Positions 34,063 through 44,463 are shown, numbered from the stretch's first letter. The stretch: DNA of 64,000 nt from JACRBR01 sp964371355 (GCA_964371355.1 CAYJMG010000015.1:38424-102423), one strand, 5' to 3'. The notes: generated by a model not told the origin, from the letters alone. A program made the numbers and translations.

Positions 34063-34986
34063 ATGAACCTCTCCGTCGAAATCGCAGCCGGCAAGCGTTC
34101 GCTCACGCTCGCGAATCCCGTGATGGTCGCCTCGGGCACTTTTAGCTACGGCGTCGACTACGCGAAGGTCTTCGATATCCAGCGACTGGGCGCCATCGTC
34201 AGCAAGACGACCACGCTCCTTCCACGCGCCGGCAGCCCCGTCCAGCGCATCGACGAGACGCCCGCCGGCATGCTGAACTCGATCGGCCTCCAGAACGTCG
34301 GCGTCGCCGCCCTCAGGCGCGATTTCGCCCCCAGGTGGGCGCGCTGGAAGGTGCCCGTCATCGTCAGCATCCTCGGCAGCACGGTTGAGGAGTACGGTGA
34401 GTGCGCGGCGGCGCTCGACTGCGTGGAAGGCGTGGCCGGCCTTGAACTGAACATCAGCAGCCCGAACGCGCAGCAGGGAGGCATGGAGTTCGGGCAGGAT
34501 CCCGCGGTCGCCGCCGCCGTGACGGCGTCCTGCGTGCGCGCCACGCAGCTCCCCGTGATCGTGAAGCTGACGCCCAACGTCACCAACATCGTCGACATCG
34601 CCCGCCGCGTCGTCGAAGCAGGCGCCAGCGCCCTGTGCTGCATCAACACCCTCCAGGGCATGTCAATCGACGTCCGCACCAGGAAGCCCCGCATCGCGCG
34701 TACCTTCGCCGGCCTTTCCGGATCCGCGATCAAGCCGGTCGCGCTGCGCATGGTCTGGCAGGTATGCGGGGCCGTCGACGTGCCCGTGATCGGCTGCGGG
34801 GGCATAACCACTGCGACCGACGCGATCGAGTTTCTTATGGCTGGCGCCACCTCGGTCCAGGTGGGGACGGCGACTTTCCGCGATCCGCAGGCCCCCCTGC
34901 GCGTTCTCGACGGCATCGAGCGCTACATGAGCGACGAAGGCGTCACGGATGTCCGCGAACTCATCGGGGCTGCCCGCCCGCGGTGA
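34063..34986 (+). CDS. pyrD: Dihydroorotate dehydrogenase, class 1B-like with Ser at the catalytic base
   Basis: The 307-residue FMN enzyme oxidises dihydroorotate in pyrimidine synthesis. It has the class 1 pattern ANPVMVASGTFSYG, VSKTTTLLPRAGSP, the Asn-rich loop LNSIGLQNVG, and FMN-phosphate segments GCGGITTATDAIEFLMAGA. In the active-site loop the motif reads LNISSPNAQQGGMEFG, so the Cys normal for classes 1A and 1B is Ser, as in class 2 and class 1S. No pyrK-like FAD/Fe-S partner is adjacent. The electron acceptor is therefore uncertain. Confidence 0.88.
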   Translation: MNLSVEIAAGKRSLTLANPVMVASGTFSYGVDYAKVFDIQRLGAIVSKTTTLLPRAGSPVQRIDETPAGMLNSIGLQNVGVAALRRDFAPRWARWKVPVIVSILGSTVEEYGECAAALDCVEGVAGLELNISSPNAQQGGMEFGQDPAVAAAVTASCVRATQLPVIVKLTPNVTNIVDIARRVVEAGASALCCINTLQGMSIDVRTRKPRIARTFAGLSGSAIKPVALRMVWQVCGAVDVPVIGCGGITTATDAIEFLMAGATSVQVGTATFRDPQAPLRVLDGIERYMSDEGVTDVRELIGAARPR

Positions 34987-35022
34987 GGCCGGCCCGCGCG
35001 CGGCTGCTATCCTGAGGCCGAA

Positions 35023-35100
35023 CGGGGAGTAGCGCAGCCCGGTTAGCGCGCCTGCTTTGGGAGCAGGAGGCCGCCGGTTCGAATCCGGCCTCCCCGACCA
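35023..35100 (+). tRNA. tRNA-Pro (TGG)
   Basis: Acceptor CGGGGAG/CTCCCCG with discriminator A and encoded CCA. The anticodon stem CCTGC/GCAGG has loop TTTGGGA, giving anticodon TGG. The T arm is CCGG TTCGAAT CCGG. The length is 78 nt. It lies between pyrD and the GGDEF-EAL gene. Confidence 0.96.
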
Positions 35101-35170
35101 CCCCTACGCCGCTTACGGCCCTTACACCCGCATCCAGCCGTCGGCGTCACAAACCGATACTCCCTCCAGC

Positions 35171-37564
35171 ATGGCAGAGTACGGGCTGACTCTGAGCCGC
35201 CTCGACCGGGCGCGCCGCGATCAGGTCCCGCAGGCGCTCGCGCGCCTCGTGGTCTCCTGCCTCTTCGTCGCGCTCTGGAGCGCCCTCTGGCTCTTCCGCA
35301 TCCCGATGCCAGTCCCCTTCCTTGCGACGCTGGTCGTCGAGGTCGCGTTCTTCGGCGTGTACCTCTGGCTGCTCCCGCTGTGGCGGACCGAGATCGCGAT
35401 TCGACGGGCCTTCTACCTGATGCTCGCTGCCGAGATCGGATTCCACACCACGATGGTGTACTTCCTGGGCGGGATCACGTGGCTGGGTTCATTCGCGTAC
35501 ATGTTCGGCCTCATCTTCACGAACATGTTCCTCGACCTGCGGCGCGGGCTCATCTACACCGCCGCATCGTCCGCCGCCTTCGTATCGCTCATCCTCTGGG
35601 AAGCCACGGGCGTCATCCCGCACTACGCATACCTTGACCTCGGCCCAGCCCGTTACGCCGACCCGCGGTTCGTCGCCACGACCGCTCTCGGCGGCGTGGG
35701 CGTCTTCTTCAGCACATACGCCTGGGTGAACTGGGTCGGGCATCAGCTCCGGCGCGAGCGTGACGCCGCGCTCGGGATGCACGACGAGCTGATCCAGGCC
35801 CGGTACGACCTCGAGATGATGAATGCTGGGCTGGAGATTCGGGTGCAGAAGCGCACCGGTGAGCTTGAGATGGCGGTGGCCGCCCTCCGCGACGGCGAGG
35901 CGCTCCTTCGTTCCACACTGGAGTCCACGGCTGACGGCATCCTCGTCGTCGACGCCGATGGACGCGTGCTGCACGTCAACGCGCGCTTCGGCCGCATGTG
36001 GCGGATCCCCGAAGATCTGCTTGCGACGCGCGACGACGACCGGCTCCTCGCGTTCGTCATCGATCAGCTCGAGGATCCTGAGAGCTTCCTCACCAAGGTC
36101 CGTGAGCTGTACGAGTCGCCCGACGAGAGCTTCGACGCGCTTCGCTTCAAGGATGGCCGCGTGTTTGAGCGCTACTCTCGGCCGCTGATCGCCGACGACC
36201 GTATCGAGGGCCGCGTCTGGAGCTTCCGCGACGTCAGCGAGCGCAAGCGTTTCGAAGACCAGCTCGTCGACCTGGCGAACCACGATCCGCTCACCGGTCT
36301 CTTCAACCGGCGTCGCTTCAACGAGGAGATCGAACGGCAGCTCGCGGCAGCGCGGCGCTACAACGTGCCGGGCGCCCTGCTGTTTCTCGACCTCGACCAG
36401 TTCAAGGACGTTAACGACAGTCGCGGGCACCGCGCCGGAGACGAGCTTCTCATCGAACTCGCCCGGCTGCTGCGCTCCCGCCTCCGTGACGCCGACACCG
36501 TCGCGCGCCTTGGCGGTGATGAGTTCGCCATCCTCCTCCCGCACACGAACGCCCTGCAGGCATCGATGGTTGCGTCGTCCGTACTCGAGTCGATTCGGGG
36601 CCGCACGTTCAAGGTCGCCGGATCGCCCGTCGCCATCACGGCCAGCATCGGTGTGGCCCCCTTTCCCGACCAGGCCGCAACCGCGGGCGAGCTGTTGTCC
36701 TGCGCCGACCTGGCGATGTACGAGGCGAAGGAGCACGGCCGAAACCGCGTCAGCGTGTTCGCCCAGGCCCTCGACTGGCAGGCCAGGATCGAGTCTCGGA
36801 TCGGCTGGCAGCAGCGCATCCGCGAAGCCCTGGAGCACGACCGCTTCATCCTGCACGCGCAGCCCATCCTCGACCTGAAGGCCGGACGGGTGAGCCAGTA
36901 CGAGTTGCTGATTCGCGCGGCAGAACTCGATGGAGAGCTGGTCCTGCCCGGCGTGTTCCTCGGTATCGCCGAGCGTTCGGGCCTCATCCAGGACATCGAC
37001 CGCTGGGTGGTCGGCCAGGCTGTGGCGATGATCGCGGCGGCGCGGGATGCCGGCAGGGAGCTGCGCCTGGAGGTGAACCTCTCGGGGATGGCCTTCGCAG
37101 ACCCCGATCTCGCCTCGCTCATCCAGCGCGAGATCGCCAGCAAGGCCATCGATCCATCGTCGTTGGTCCTGGAGGTCACGGAGACCGCGGCCATCGCCAA
37201 CCTAGACGAAGCGCAGCGCTTCATCGAGACCTTGCGCGCTGCCGGCTGTAGCTTCGCGCTGGACGACTTCGGCGTCGGCTTTTCCTCCTTCGCCCATTTG
37301 AAGTACCTGCCCGTCGATTACCTCAAGATCGACGGGAGCTTTATCAAGGACCTGTCGCGCAGCACCGTCGACCAGCACCTCGTGCGCGCCATCGTCGACG
37401 TCGCCCGCTCCCTCGGCAAGCAGACCATCGCGGAGTTCGTGGAGGACGAACAGACGCTCGCCCTGTTGCGGGAGTATGGCGTCGATTATGCGCAGGGCTT
37501 CCACGTCGGCCGCCCCGCACCGCTTCCCCAGGCCCGCCCCGACGGCGCGCTCGACGCGGCGTAG
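35171..37564 (+). CDS. Membrane GGDEF-EAL protein with PAS domain
   Basis: The 797-residue signalling protein has about five to six membrane helices in residues ~25-195, a short coiled segment, and a PAS domain (about 235-350, LLRSTLESTADGILVVDADG). A GGDEF domain follows (motif intact near 448-452, RLGGDEFAILL), then an EAL domain (ELL in YELLIR near 577, DDFGVGFSSF near 697, LKIDGSF, QGFHVGRP). Both catalytic sets look intact, so it may make and break cyclic di-GMP in response to a membrane or PAS signal. ATG 35171 is chosen; earlier in-frame starts would lie within tRNA-Pro. Confidence 0.92.
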   Translation: MAEYGLTLSRLDRARRDQVPQALARLVVSCLFVALWSALWLFRIPMPVPFLATLVVEVAFFGVYLWLLPLWRTEIAIRRAFYLMLAAEIGFHTTMVYFLGGITWLGSFAYMFGLIFTNMFLDLRRGLIYTAASSAAFVSLILWEATGVIPHYAYLDLGPARYADPRFVATTALGGVGVFFSTYAWVNWVGHQLRRERDAALGMHDELIQARYDLEMMNAGLEIRVQKRTGELEMAVAALRDGEALLRSTLESTADGILVVDADGRVLHVNARFGRMWRIPEDLLATRDDDRLLAFVIDQLEDPESFLTKVRELYESPDESFDALRFKDGRVFERYSRPLIADDRIEGRVWSFRDVSERKRFEDQLVDLANHDPLTGLFNRRRFNEEIERQLAAARRYNVPGALLFLDLDQFKDVNDSRGHRAGDELLIELARLLRSRLRDADTVARLGGDEFAILLPHTNALQASMVASSVLESIRGRTFKVAGSPVAITASIGVAPFPDQAATAGELLSCADLAMYEAKEHGRNRVSVFAQALDWQARIESRIGWQQRIREALEHDRFILHAQPILDLKAGRVSQYELLIRAAELDGELVLPGVFLGIAERSGLIQDIDRWVVGQAVAMIAAARDAGRELRLEVNLSGMAFADPDLASLIQREIASKAIDPSSLVLEVTETAAIANLDEAQRFIETLRAAGCSFALDDFGVGFSSFAHLKYLPVDYLKIDGSFIKDLSRSTVDQHLVRAIVDVARSLGKQTIAEFVEDEQTLALLREYGVDYAQGFHVGRPAPLPQARPDGALDAA

Positions 37565-37574
37565 CGCTATCTTG

Positions 37575-38504
37575 CTAGAAGAACGTCCGCGGCGAGTACC
37601 TGGACCAGCGTCCGGCCAGGACTTCGCGTGCCGCGATGAGGGTCTTTCCGGGCTGCCGGGCCGCCTGCATCTCCACCAGCGCTCTGAGGTACCGCAGCTT
37701 GTCGTCGACGCGCTCCAGGGCGCGCGGCGCCAGCGTCCCGCCGAGGTCGCGTGCCAGCCGCTCACCGTGTGCCCGCAGCTCTTCGTACGCCCGCACGCGG
37801 TCCTCGTACGGCGCTTGGACGGGCGCCCCGATGCCGCCGGACGCCTGGACGGCATGTTGCCGGTATCGCACCAGCGGCTCCAGCACCGGCGCGCCACGCA
37901 GGCCCGCCAGCGCCGCCACGTTCACGATCCAGGAGTCGTGCGACCAGTGATCGCCGATGGGCAGCAGCAGGTCGCGATGTACCGCGCGGAACACGAGCGT
38001 CGTTCCGTACACGAAGTCGCGCTTCAGCAGCAGATCCAGCTCGCGGCCGTCCCGGAATGCCTGCTCGATGCGTGAGAGGGAGAAACGCCGGACGAGCAGC
38101 GAGCTGCCGCCCAAGTCCCGCCCGTCCTCGTCCACGATGCGCGCATCGCAGAACGCGTACGCCGCGCCTGCGTGCTCGACCGCCCCGGCCAGCCGCCGCA
38201 GCTTCTCGGGCGCCCACACGTCGTCCTGATCCGCGAGTGCGATGAGGGAGCCGTCGCACAGCCCGATGGCGCGCTCGTAGTTCTTGGCCACGCCCAGCCG
38301 CGTCTCGTTGCGCATAACGCGCACTGCGAACGCCGCCGCCCGCGCGAACGCCTCGGCGACGTCCACGGTCCCGTCGTCTGATCCGTCGTCACAGATAACG
38401 ATCTCGTGAGGCGCCAGCGTCTGGGCGGCGATGCTGTCGAGCTGCGCGCGCAGGTAGCGTCCGCCGTTGTACGTGCACAGCGCGACCGAGACGCCGTCCG
38501 TCAT
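37575..38504 (-). CDS. Glycosyltransferase family 2 protein
   Basis: The 309-residue enzyme has the GT-A motifs SVALCTYNGGRYL, IVICDDGSDDGTVD and the metal-binding LADQDDVW. The C-terminal half is helical with several Arg/Glu-rich segments. It probably adds a sugar to a polysaccharide, rhamnan-like or lipid-linked acceptor at the inner membrane. No polysaccharide cluster surrounds it. It ends close to the convergent GGDEF-EAL gene. Confidence 0.85.
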   Translation of the reverse strand: MTDGVSVALCTYNGGRYLRAQLDSIAAQTLAPHEIVICDDGSDDGTVDVAEAFARAAAFAVRVMRNETRLGVAKNYERAIGLCDGSLIALADQDDVWAPEKLRRLAGAVEHAGAAYAFCDARIVDEDGRDLGGSSLLVRRFSLSRIEQAFRDGRELDLLLKRDFVYGTTLVFRAVHRDLLLPIGDHWSHDSWIVNVAALAGLRGAPVLEPLVRYRQHAVQASGGIGAPVQAPYEDRVRAYEELRAHGERLARDLGGTLAPRALERVDDKLRYLRALVEMQAARQPGKTLIAAREVLAGRWSRYSPRTFF

Positions 38505-38514
38505 CGGCGCGGCG

Positions 38515-39972
38515 TCACGATGCGTACGGCAGGCACGCTGCCGCCCCGTTGATCACGCCGTCCTGGAACGCCCCCACGCGCTGGAACGCGCTGCCGTGCG
38601 CGTCCGGGTCGTCCGCCGGTGTGCCGGGCGCGTCCCGGAACACGACGAAGCCCGCAATCGCCTCATCAAGATCGCCGGGCGAGAGGGTCAGGTTGCCAAG
38701 TTGCTCCAGGATCACAGAGGCCACCCACGCGCCGGCGAAGCAGTCGGCCTGCTGCTCGAGGTCGAAGGTCGAGGGCCCGACAACGCCGGCCCGGGCCTGC
38801 ACGGCGTGACCCCACTCGTGCGCGATCACCAGGGCCACGGCGAAGTCGCCGAAGCTGTCATACAGCTCCGGCATCAGTCCTTCGTCGTCCCACGCGATGT
38901 AGTCGTCGGCCGGACAGTAAAACGCGTTCCCCGCATAGTCCTCCGCGGAAACCCGCTCGTCCCCGCACGGCGGCAGTGAGTCGGGCTCGGAAGGGTAATA
39001 CGGCCCGTACGCCGCCAGTGGCGTCCACTCGATGCCGTAGATGTCGGGCAGCACGAGGGCCCAGTACTGGTCAAGGTCAAACGTGATCAGCGGGGCGATG
39101 TCGTCGTACGGCAGGTCACCGCCACTGTCGAAGTCCTCCTGCGACGTGAACTCCAGCGGGATCACGACCGGGGGTTCGTCCACGTATTCCGCGCAACGCT
39201 GCGCGCCCGTGCTGTACCCCTCCTCGAACGCGTTCACGCGGTCAAACCCGCTCCCGTGCGCGCCCGGATCGTCGACCGACGTCCCCGGTGCGTCACGGAA
39301 CTGGAGGTAACCGGCGATGGCCTCGTCGAGGTCGCCGGGCGACAGGACCAGGTTGTTGCTCGATCCGCCGTCGACGTACGCAGTCCACGACCCTGCAAAG
39401 CAGTCAGCCTGCAGTTCCATCAGGATGGTCGGGCCGTCCGCCCCGCCTCGGGTCTGGATCGCGTGGCCCCACTCGTGGGCCAGCACCAGCGCCACCGCGA
39501 AGTCGCCGTAGTCGTTGAAGAGCTGCGGGAACAGCGTCTCCTCATCCCACGCGATGAAGTCGCCAGGCGGGCAGTAGAACGCGTTCCCCACCAGCTCCGA
39601 CGGGTCGGCGGCGGCCGGGCCGCACTGTGGCACGTCGCCCGTCGAAACGTAGTAGGGTCCAATCGCTGCCAGGGTCTCGTACTCGATGCCGTAGATCTCC
39701 GGCACGGTGTCCGCCCAGAACTCGTCGAGGTCGGCGATCGTCAGGTCGATGAGGTCGTCGTACGAGAGTTCTTCGCCGTCCGAGGGCGTCTCCTCGTCGT
39801 CGACGGGCGTTTCTTCCTCGTCGACCTCCGGTGTGGGCGTCTCGTCGTCGTCGTCCGAGCGCTCGGTCCGCGTGGGTGTCGGTTCTTCGTCGTCGCCTCC
39901 GCCGCATCCCGCGGCCACAGCGGCGCACATCGCAAACAGGACGATGAGTCCCAGTCGTCCCAGTCGAAACAC
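38515..39972 (-). CDS. Lipoprotein with two tandem neutral zinc metallopeptidase domains
   Basis: The 485-residue lipoprotein has a signal with lipobox AAGC near residue 23 and an acidic Thr/Glu/Asp linker (residues ~27-75). Two homologous metallopeptidase-like domains follow. Each carries DDLIDLTIADLDEFW/DDIAPLITFDLDQYW, a YGPYY segment, C...AGNAFYCP, the zinc helix AHEWGHA, and the end ISGF/LRFRDAPGT..DDP.AHG. Single-domain relatives of the YpfJ type have one copy. Both HEWGH sites look intact. GAGGAGG lies upstream of the GTG start. Extracytoplasmic role unknown. Confidence 0.82.
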   Translation of the reverse strand: MFRLGRLGLIVLFAMCAAVAAGCGGGDDEEPTPTRTERSDDDDETPTPEVDEEETPVDDEETPSDGEELSYDDLIDLTIADLDEFWADTVPEIYGIEYETLAAIGPYYVSTGDVPQCGPAAADPSELVGNAFYCPPGDFIAWDEETLFPQLFNDYGDFAVALVLAHEWGHAIQTRGGADGPTILMELQADCFAGSWTAYVDGGSSNNLVLSPGDLDEAIAGYLQFRDAPGTSVDDPGAHGSGFDRVNAFEEGYSTGAQRCAEYVDEPPVVIPLEFTSQEDFDSGGDLPYDDIAPLITFDLDQYWALVLPDIYGIEWTPLAAYGPYYPSEPDSLPPCGDERVSAEDYAGNAFYCPADDYIAWDDEGLMPELYDSFGDFAVALVIAHEWGHAVQARAGVVGPSTFDLEQQADCFAGAWVASVILEQLGNLTLSPGDLDEAIAGFVVFRDAPGTPADDPDAHGSAFQRVGAFQDGVINGAAACLPYAS

Positions 39973-40068
39973 AGCGGCACCTCCTCACGCTGCCGGCTTG
40001 CGCTGCCGGGCCCGAATGTCGCTCCAACGCCCGATGCTAGCACAGCCGCGCAATGCCGAGAATCAGTG

Positions 40069-40120
40069 TGCTAGAGTGGAACGGCAGGACGCCGCCCGTT
40101 CGCGGCGTCTTGTGTTGTGT
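40069..40120 (+). promoter_or_regulatory. bipA promoter with immediate 5' hairpin
   Basis: TGCTAGAGT gives an extended -10 (TAGAGT 40072-40077). Transcription would start near 40084. GACGCCGC (40088-40095) then pairs with GCGGCGTC (40102-40109), followed by TTGTGTTGTGT. This terminator-shaped hairpin would be the first structure of the bipA mRNA, about 28 nt before the ATG. Confidence 0.5.
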
Positions 40121-40137
40121 CCCGGATTGGAAGCTGT

Positions 40138-41991
<1,854 letters not shown>

Positions 41992-42046
41992 TCGCCGGAG
42001 TCCCGTACGGGCGCGTCGGCGACGCGCCCCATTGCATCCAGCGTCG

Positions 42047-42052
42047 TATCCT
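42047..42052 (+). promoter_or_regulatory. -10 box (TATCCT) of a likely leaderless transcript
   Basis: TATCCT ends 6 nt before the ATG at 42059, inside the inverted-repeat unit. Confidence 0.4.
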
Positions 42053-42058
42053 GTGCCG

Positions 42059-42589
42059 ATGACCGGCCCAGGGCCGCACGGCCACCGCCGCTCGATCCGC
42101 CTCCCTGCGTTCGATTACTCGAGGAGCGGAGCCTACTTCGTGACGATCAACGCCCGCGAGCAGCGGGCGCTGTTCGGGCGAATGAGCGGGCTGCGGGTGG
42201 AACCTAGTGGGCTCGGCTCTCTGGTTCGAGACGAGTGGCTCATGACGGCCACCCTGCGGAGGCAGGTCGATCTCGACGAGTTCGTCGTCATGCCGAACCA
42301 CTTGCACGCCATCCTGTGGCTGGGGCAGACCGACGATACGGCCGACGCGTCACCGACTCTGGGACGGGTCATCGCGGGGTTCAAGTCGGCGGTTGCGCGA
42401 CGGGCGAAACGCGAGCAGCTTGTTGAACACGTCTGGCGCCGGAACTACTTTGAACGTGTCATTCGAAATGAACGAGAGCTGCTGGCGATTCGGAAGTACA
42501 TCATCGAGAATCCTGCGGCGTGGGCAGTTGACCGACTCAATCCTGAGCGTGTGGATCATGACGCTGACGAAGAACCTTGGATGCAATAG
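42059..42589 (+). CDS. REP-associated tyrosine transposase (RAYT, Y1_Tnp)
   Basis: The 176-residue HUH nuclease has the family start RSIRLPAFDYSRSGAYFVTINA, the metal-binding HLH in VMPNHLHAILWL (His81, His83), and the catalytic Tyr in RKYIIENPAAW (Tyr147). RAYTs cut and join single-stranded DNA at REP palindromes. Its stop codon lies in the right-hand REP copy. The gene is intact and could be active, although RAYTs are often domesticated. Confidence 0.88.
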   Translation: MTGPGPHGHRRSIRLPAFDYSRSGAYFVTINAREQRALFGRMSGLRVEPSGLGSLVRDEWLMTATLRRQVDLDEFVVMPNHLHAILWLGQTDDTADASPTLGRVIAGFKSAVARRAKREQLVEHVWRRNYFERVIRNERELLAIRKYIIENPAAWAVDRLNPERVDHDADEEPWMQ

Positions 42590-42625
42590 GGCGCGTCGGC
42601 GACGCGCCCGTACAGGCGCAGCGGC

Positions 42626-43357
42626 ATGCGGGGTGATGACGTGACGCCCGACGAAGTTATCGCTGAGCTGCGGCGGCATGCCGACCGCAAGAACGTCGAG
42701 GGGATGGCGCGGTTTGGGATCGCGTCCGAGGGGACGCTGGGGATCTCGCTGCCGACGTTGCGGGCCATCGCGAAGCGGTGCGGGCGCGACCACGTGCTCG
42801 CCGTCGCGCTGTGGGACAGCGGGATCCACGAGGCGAAGCACGTCGCCACGATGGTCGAGGACCCGAAGACCGTCACGAAGAAGCAGCTCGAGTCGTGGGT
42901 GCGCGACCTCGACTCCTGGGACGTGTGCGACGGGTTCGCGTGGTTCGTCGATCGCACGGCGCACGCCTACGAGCTGGCGCTGAAGTGGAGCGCGAGCAAA
43001 CGCGAGTTCGTGAAACGCGCGGGGTTCGCAACCATGGCCGGGCTCGCCGTGCACGACAAGAAGGCGGCCGACGAACAGCTGCTGCAGTTCTTGCCGGTCA
43101 TCCGGCGCGAGGCGGGGGACGGCCGCAACTTCGTGCGCAAGGCCGTGAACTGGGCGCTGCGACAGATCGGCAAGCGGAACCTCGCCTGCAACCGCGCGGC
43201 CATCACCACGGCCGAGCAGATCCGCGCCGACGCACGAAGTCCGGCCGCTGGATCGCTGCGGACGCGCTGCGGGAGCTGCGGTCGGAGGCGGTGCAGGCGC
43301 GCCTGGGTGCGCGTGCCGCGGCCGGCCGCGGACATTGCTCGGCAGTTTTGCCCCTGA
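42626..43357 (+). CDS. DNA alkylation repeat (AlkD-like) protein, frameshifted 3' end
   Basis: Residues 1-200 match HEAT-like DNA alkylation repeat proteins (GISLPTLRAIAKRCGRDHVLA, then ESWVRDLDSWDVCDGFAWF, VRKAVNWALRQIGKRN). The expected C-terminal helix RSGRWIAADALRELRSEAVQARL is encoded in the next frame from about 43240, so one base seems to be missing near 43235. As read, the protein ends in an unrelated Arg/Cys-rich tail running into the dispersed repeat. It could be a recent mutation or a sequencing error. The truncated protein lacks only about 25 native residues. Confidence 0.7.
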   Translation: MRGDDVTPDEVIAELRRHADRKNVEGMARFGIASEGTLGISLPTLRAIAKRCGRDHVLAVALWDSGIHEAKHVATMVEDPKTVTKKQLESWVRDLDSWDVCDGFAWFVDRTAHAYELALKWSASKREFVKRAGFATMAGLAVHDKKAADEQLLQFLPVIRREAGDGRNFVRKAVNWALRQIGKRNLACNRAAITTAEQIRADARSPAAGSLRTRCGSCGRRRCRRAWVRVPRPAADIARQFCP

Positions 43358-43480
43358 GCGGATCAGGCCGTCAGCAGGCCAGCTTGTCAGCCGTGATCGA
43401 CGGCTGGCGCACTGGTCCCGGGGGCGAGCGTAGGGGGTTGGCGGGGTGATCTCCAAGCGCGTCGGATCACTTTCGGGAAA
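43330..43480 (+). repeat. Dispersed repeat, copy B
   Basis: Starts GGACATTGCTCGGCAGTTTT and ends GATCTCCAAGCGCG..CGGATCACTTTCGG. It matches copy A at 3063-3216 at both ends and in a central CGAGCGTA block. It abuts the frameshifted AlkD-like gene, whose out-of-frame tail reads into it. Confidence 0.65.
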
Positions 43481-43664
43481 AGAATCGGGGCGTATGGGCT
43501 CGGGCATCGGAGAAGCGTTTTTCGCGAACCCGAAGGCGCGGGCCGAAAGCCCGCGCTGCGACCACAAAGGGCGTTCGTCCGTTCCTTGCTAGTCCTTAAC
43601 ATCCCGCGTAGCTACATTTGCGCAGCATCGCCGGGGAGCTGACTTCGCGGCTACGGAGGGACAT
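43481..43664. other. Intergenic region with a GC hairpin
   Basis: There is no gene between 43358 and 43664. Beyond the repeat there is a perfect 8-bp hairpin (GCGCGGGC, loop CGAAA, at 43536-43556) not followed by a T-run, and an AT-richer stretch near 43585-43625 that probably contains the promoter of the sugar cluster. GGAGGG lies close to the ATG at 43665. Confidence 0.5.
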
Positions 43665-44450
43665 ATGCCCAAGTTCGAGATCTCGCTGGCCGCATGGTCG
43701 CTGCACAGGATGTTCTTCGCAAAGGAGATCGACCAGGTGGGGATGGTCGACTTCACGGGGAAGCACCAGATCAGCGGCTTCGAGATGGTGAACACGTTCT
43801 TCCCGTCGCCGCAGTACGCCTATCTGAAGCAGCTAAAACAGCGGGCCGACGACCAGGGCGTGAAGCTGCTGCTGATCATGTGCGACGGCGAGGGCAGCAT
43901 GGCTCAGCCGGAGAAGGAGGGGCGGGCACAGGCGGTGAAGAACCACCACAAGTGGGTCGACATCGCCGCGGTGCTGGGGTGCCACTCGATCCGGTGCAAC
44001 ACCGGGGCTCGGGAGGGGGACGCGGACGCGCAGGATCGGTGCGCGGAGTCGTTCGCGTCGCTGGTGGAGTACGCGGACGCGGCCGGGATCAACGTGCTGA
44101 TCGAGAACCACTGGGGGCTGTCGTCGGAGCCGGAGTGGCTGATGGGGCTGATGGCGAAGGTGTATCACCCGCGCTTCGGGACACTGCCGGACTTCGGCAA
44201 CTTCCCGGACACCGTCGACCGCTACGACGCGGTGCGGCGGATGATGCGGCGGGCCAAGGCAGTGAGCGCGAAGTGCTACGACTTCGACGACGCGAGCGGC
44301 GACGAGACGAAGATCGACTTCGCGAAGATGATGAGCATCGTGCTGGACGCGGGCTACAGCGGCTACGTCGGCATCGAGTACGAGGGGGAGCGGCTGTCGG
44401 AGCGGGACGGGATCCTGGCGTGCAAGAAGCTGCTGGAGCGGCTCGCGTAA
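43665..44450 (+). CDS. Sugar phosphate isomerase/epimerase-type TIM barrel
   Basis: The 261-residue protein belongs to the xylose-isomerase-like TIM barrel superfamily. Putative metal ligands are Glu in LIENHWGLSS, Asp in LPDFGNFPD, and Glu in YVGIEYEGERLSE, with AVSAKCYDFDD at the usual His strand. Such enzymes isomerise or epimerise free or oxidised sugars and inositols, usually with Gfo/Idh/MocA dehydrogenases. The following gene is exactly such a dehydrogenase. GGAGGG lies 7 nt before the ATG. Confidence 0.87.
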   Translation: MPKFEISLAAWSLHRMFFAKEIDQVGMVDFTGKHQISGFEMVNTFFPSPQYAYLKQLKQRADDQGVKLLLIMCDGEGSMAQPEKEGRAQAVKNHHKWVDIAAVLGCHSIRCNTGAREGDADAQDRCAESFASLVEYADAAGINVLIENHWGLSSEPEWLMGLMAKVYHPRFGTLPDFGNFPDTVDRYDAVRRMMRRAKAVSAKCYDFDDASGDETKIDFAKMMSIVLDAGYSGYVGIEYEGERLSERDGILACKKLLERLA

Positions 44451-44463
44451 GTGCTTCGCCTTC

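Larger units (their letters stand above)
42005..42613 (+). mobile_element. RAYT transposase gene bounded by inverted REP palindromes
   Basis: A 35-bp segment at 42005-42039 and one at 42579-42613 are near-perfect inverted repeats of each other, with two differences. Each holds a palindrome with arms GGGCGCGTCG and CGACGCGCCC plus one central base, flanked by GTAC outside and ATGCAAT-like sequence inside. A Y1-type transposase gene lies between them. This is the layout of a REP-associated transposase unit. No target duplication is obvious. Confidence 0.75.

Noticed and set aside
35057..35170. Extending the GGDEF-EAL protein upstream to 35057
   Set aside because: The extension reads through tRNA-Pro; the ATG at 35171 gives a normal N-terminus.
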